From positions 1-64,000 of the forward strand of contig JALJCQ010000029.1 in the NCBI GenBank assembly GCA_023091665.1: DNA of 64,000 nucleotides, in the 5' to 3' direction. The stretch is from Pythium myriotylum. Lineage: Eukaryota > Oomycota > Peronosporomycetes > Pythiales > Pythiaceae. This document shows positions 62,735 through 64,000 of the stretch, piece after piece (the first letter of the stretch is position 1; each line of letters begins with the position of its first letter). The notes under the pieces are model-generated. The model made no database searches. It saw only the letters and a list, made by a program, of their open reading frames with translations, and was not told the origin of the DNA. The translations under genes were made by a program, and so were the position numbers.

Positions 62735-64000
62735 CTAGTCGATCAGCTCCATTGAGAGCTGCGGTACGAGCATGAGACTTCCGTTGATCCCACTCGTGCA
62801 CCGACGCAGCGACTTCACGACCATCTGTGGCGTCACCGTACTGACCTGGGTCAGAGACTGCGGTGGTGTCGGCGTCGACTGTTGGGTCTGCGTTGCAGTA
62901 AGGAACTCCACAGTCACACCGACATCCAACGCATCTGGCTGCTGCTTCTGCGACTGATATGGCTGCTGCTCTAGCTGTTGCGGCTGGATCGGCTGCTTGT
63001 CCATCGCCGTCTTCGAGCGACCACAAGCCGACGAAGAAGAGGAAGAAACCGCAAAGAACAGCACGCGACGGTACTTGCTCGCGAACAACACGAACCAGTA
63101 CATCTGCATGACCATGATCATCAGCAACATGATGTTGATCGCGCACATGAAGGCCACCGACACGTCCGGCAAGACCTTGGCGCCCTCCACGAGCGTGTGC
63201 ACCAGCACGTCGCGCGGGTACACGTAGATGCGCAGGTAGGCCCACGTGCTCAACAAAGTCACGAAGGACAGAGCCTTGAGCGGCTTGTGATCCATGTCAC
63301 CAGCGACAAAGTAGATGTACTGGAAGAGGTCGCTCAGGTCGTTGAGGATCATGACGTTGGCGCCAAACGCGACGAAGTTGGTCATGTACGAGCTCACGAG
63401 TAGACCGACCGTGACGATGTCGTGGAGCACGAGCTCAAAAGTGGACTTGTCGTGCTTGCGCAGGAAGGTGACGTAGATGAGGTTGTGGGTCTGGTACCCC
63501 ATGATCACCTGGTAGTAGGTCTTGACGCCAGCGCGAAGCGGCTCATTCGCGACCGTGAGTGCGAGCGCCGGGTTGCCGCTGCCTCCGAGCGACGTGGGGA
63601 ACCAGACCTCGTCTCGCACGACGCAGATGCCGACGATGGCGATGGTAGTGAAGTAGAGGAACTCGAAGACGGAGTGTCCGAACTGGTGGAATCGGAAGGG
63701 GTCGGCGCGCGTGGCCGGGTCCATGAGCTTGTTGGCGAGCGGTCGTGCGGCGTCCGAGACGATGTATCGGAGCGAGATGAACAGGAGCGCGATGGGTGGC
63801 ACGATACTGAGGTCGTGCAGCTGTGGCATGATCGTGCCATCGTGGAAGACGGGTGATTCGCGGATATTGAGGGTGCCGATGACGAGAAGGATGGCGACGG
63901 GGAGGAGCAGAGCGAGCACGCCGACGTTGATGTAGAAGTCGGTGTTGTCGGTGTGGACGGTGTTGCCATTGGTCTTGTGGCCGTGTTTGATGTCGGCGTG
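62735..64000 (-). CDS. TLC-domain-like membrane protein, copy 3 (5' end outside the window)
   Basis: At least 421 residues are visible. The frame continues past base 64000 in register with copy 2, so the start codon is beyond the window. The membrane core (63001 to the window end) appears identical to 60367-61366 except for one base seen (A at 63366 where copy 2 has G). The Gln/Thr linker (about 62850-63000) is different and longer. The last 30 residues are again nearly the same (CTSGINGSLMLVPQLSMEL). The TLC-core His pair and H-D are altered as in copy 2. Confidence 0.8.
   Translation of the reverse strand, partial: HADIKHGHKTNGNTVHTDNTDFYINVGVLALLLPVAILLVIGTLNIRESPVFHDGTIMPQLHDLSIVPPIALLFISLRYIVSDAARPLANKLMDPATRADPFRFHQFGHSVFEFLYFTTIAIVGICVVRDEVWFPTSLGGSGNPALALTVANEPLRAGVKTYYQVIMGYQTHNLIYVTFLRKHDKSTFELVLHDIVTVGLLVSSYMTNFVAFGANVMILNDLSDLFQYIYFVAGDMDHKPLKALSFVTLLSTWAYLRIYVYPRDVLVHTLVEGAKVLPDVSVAFMCAINIMLLMIMVMQMYWFVLFASKYRRVLFFAVSSSSSSACGRSKTAMDKQPIQPQQLEQQPYQSQKQQPDALDVGVTVEFLTATQTQQSTPTPPQSLTQVSTVTPQMVVKSLRRCTSGINGSLMLVPQLSMELID

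Noticed and set aside
1..64000. CRISPR array or bacterial operon signals
   Set aside because: Telomere, GT-AG introns and gene families are eukaryotic; no spaced direct-repeat array of CRISPR type exists.

Overview
The window is one chromosome end of a eukaryote, most likely an oomycete (Stramenopiles, Pythium/Phytophthora-like). It opens at base 1 with 39 or so CCCTAAA telomere units. Genes are GC-rich and either intronless or cut by very short GT-AG introns (60-83 bp). The gene content (expanded folate-biopterin transporters, an acyltransferase-3 pair, FYVE protein with a lipid-binding N-terminus, UNC-50, TMEM14, MnmG/MTO1, TLC proteins) and the transposon set (DIRS-like, chromodomain Ty3, hAT, pogo) fit that group. 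The lineage is inferred from content, not from a database search.

Layout. 1-541: telomere, with a 50-bp spacer interleaved three times. 543-1449: 364-bp subtelomeric tandem repeat. 1450-8100: gene-poor subtelomere with a tRNA-like sequence, a duplicated unknown gene carrying an in-frame 60-bp palindrome, and decayed RNase H fragments. 8106-13727: a normal gene island (secreted glycerophosphodiester phosphodiesterase, UNC-50, TMEM14, a Cys-rich secreted protein). 14528-19749: two head-to-head acyltransferase-3 paralogues. 21692-48363: an expanded array of ankyrin-type genes (three intact, two broken) and folate-biopterin-type transporters (two intact, one split by a hAT element), with LTR, DIRS and pogo-like insertions. 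48377-51093: a GPI-type surface protein and a myristoylation-motif ankyrin protein. 52590-64000: conserved housekeeping genes on the minus strand (FYVE protein, mitochondrial tRNA-modifying MnmG/MTO1, three TLC-domain proteins, the last running off the window).

Common thread. The duplicated families are mosaics. Transporter copy B shares an apparently identical 824-bp block with copy C and a separate apparently identical 194-bp block with copy A. The ankyrin pair and the TLC pair likewise have near-identical cores joined to diverged tails. This points to recent gene conversion in a subtelomeric array. Transposons add a precise hAT disruption, a pogo-like autonomous element, and a related short element that keeps only a DNA-binding domain. 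Several 20-26-bp-arm palindromes with tiny spacers are scattered through the region.

Limits: identities were judged by eye. Splice junctions are inferred from GT/AG signals, reading frame and family conservation. No expression or homology search was available.
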